Positions 6,741-6,827 of a stretch of 6,827 nt of DNA are shown in pieces. The notes below the pieces were generated by a model. That model was given only the letters and a program-made list of their open reading frames with translations, was not told the origin of the DNA and searched no databases. This DNA comes from a bacterium (GTDB lineage: Bacteria > Coprothermobacterota > Coprothermobacteria > Coprothermobacterales > JAADFF01), in contig JAMORD010000105.1 in assembly GCA_027063755.1 (NCBI GenBank), forward strand, positions 1-6,827, read 5' to 3'. Every line of letters begins with the position of its first letter. Position 1 is the first letter of the stretch. The position numbers and the translations under genes are program-made.

Positions 6741-6827
6741 TGTCTGATAAGAAGTCTTCAGGTGCTTATAGGATATGGGGCCTCCATGTCGTTCAGGAGG
6801 CCCTTTCTGAATCTCACGATATGATAG
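6740..6827 (+). CDS. rlmB: RlmB/TrmH-type rRNA 2'-O-methyltransferase (3' end missing)
   Basis: Only 29 codons are present before the right edge. The segment YRIWGLHVVQEALSES matches the start of the substrate-binding domain of the RlmB/TrmH (SpoU) family, whose members open with a (I)xGxHxVxEAL motif. Members methylate a ribose 2'-hydroxyl in rRNA or tRNA using S-adenosylmethionine; the Bacillus cluster has such a gene (yacO/rlmB) shortly after cysS. The ATG shares one base with the cysS TAA stop, so coupling is likely; only a G-rich GGTGGTGGG precedes it as a possible ribosome site. In Bacillus mrnC lies between cysS and rlmB; it is absent here. The catalytic SPOUT domain is outside the window, so the exact target cannot be told. 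A GC-rich hairpin lies in codons 13-22. Confidence 0.75.
   Translation, partial: MSDKKSSGAYRIWGLHVVQEALSESHDMI
6778..6803 (+). other. GC-rich hairpin within the first codons of rlmB
   Basis: GGGCCTCC (6778-6785) and GGAGGCCC (6796-6803) form a perfect 8-bp stem with seven G-C pairs and a 10-base loop, followed by TTTCT. It is conspicuous in an AT-rich window. The T-run is too short for a convincing terminator; pausing, attenuation or chance within the conserved GLHVVQEAL codons are all possible. Confidence 0.4.

Noticed and set aside
1-6827. A novel defence, mobile or biosynthetic system, CRISPR array, tRNA/rRNA gene or insertion sequence
   Set aside because: All sequence is accounted for by conserved housekeeping genes; no repeats, terminal inverted repeats or RNA gene signatures were seen on either strand.

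Overview
The window is a dense, one-direction (+ strand) bacterial housekeeping cluster with essentially no intergenic DNA. It reads: 3' part of clpC (open at the left edge), radA, a membrane-anchored PIN-TRAM protein of the YacL type, an ispD-ispF fusion, cysS, and the first 29 codons of an rlmB-like rRNA methyltransferase gene (open at the right edge). The order follows the clpC-radA-disA-yacL-ispD-ispF-gltX-cysE-cysS-mrnC-rlmB cluster known from Bacillus and relatives, but disA, gltX, cysE and mrnC are absent and ispD and ispF are joined. The organism is therefore a bacterium with a Bacillota-type cluster. Moderately AT-rich codon use and quite divergent proteins suggest an anciently split or little-studied lineage (a Bacillota relative, Synergistota or similar). 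The sequence alone does not settle the phylum.

Layout: bases 1-1947 hold the two AAA+ modules of a ClpC-type unfoldase. Bases 1944-3212 hold RadA (zinc finger, RecA-like ATPase, Lon-like domain). Bases 3213-4283 hold four predicted membrane helices followed by PIN and TRAM domains. Bases 4276-5376 hold bifunctional IspD/IspF of the MEP isoprenoid pathway. Bases 5373-6740 hold cysteinyl-tRNA synthetase. Bases 6740-6827 hold the start of the rlmB-like gene. The junctions are a 4-base overlap, direct abutment, an overlap of about 8 bases, a 4-base overlap and a 1-base overlap, so the genes are very probably one operon with translational coupling. No promoter was recognised, and there is no noncoding stretch to hold one.

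The genes serve protein quality control (ClpC with ClpP), DNA repair and recombination (RadA), a probable RNA-directed nuclease at the membrane (YacL-like), isoprenoid precursor synthesis (IspDF), Cys-tRNA charging and rRNA modification. They share a transcript rather than a pathway.

No new defence, mobile or biosynthetic system is visible. The most interesting items are: a perfect 9-bp GAAA-loop hairpin followed by a T7 tract inside the radA coding region, which looks like an intragenic terminator or attenuator; an IspF domain with several substitutions at positions known to bind substrate or stabilise the transition state; the IspD-IspF fusion inside a Bacillus-like gene order; a shortened ClpC middle domain; and a second, GC-rich hairpin in the first codons of rlmB.
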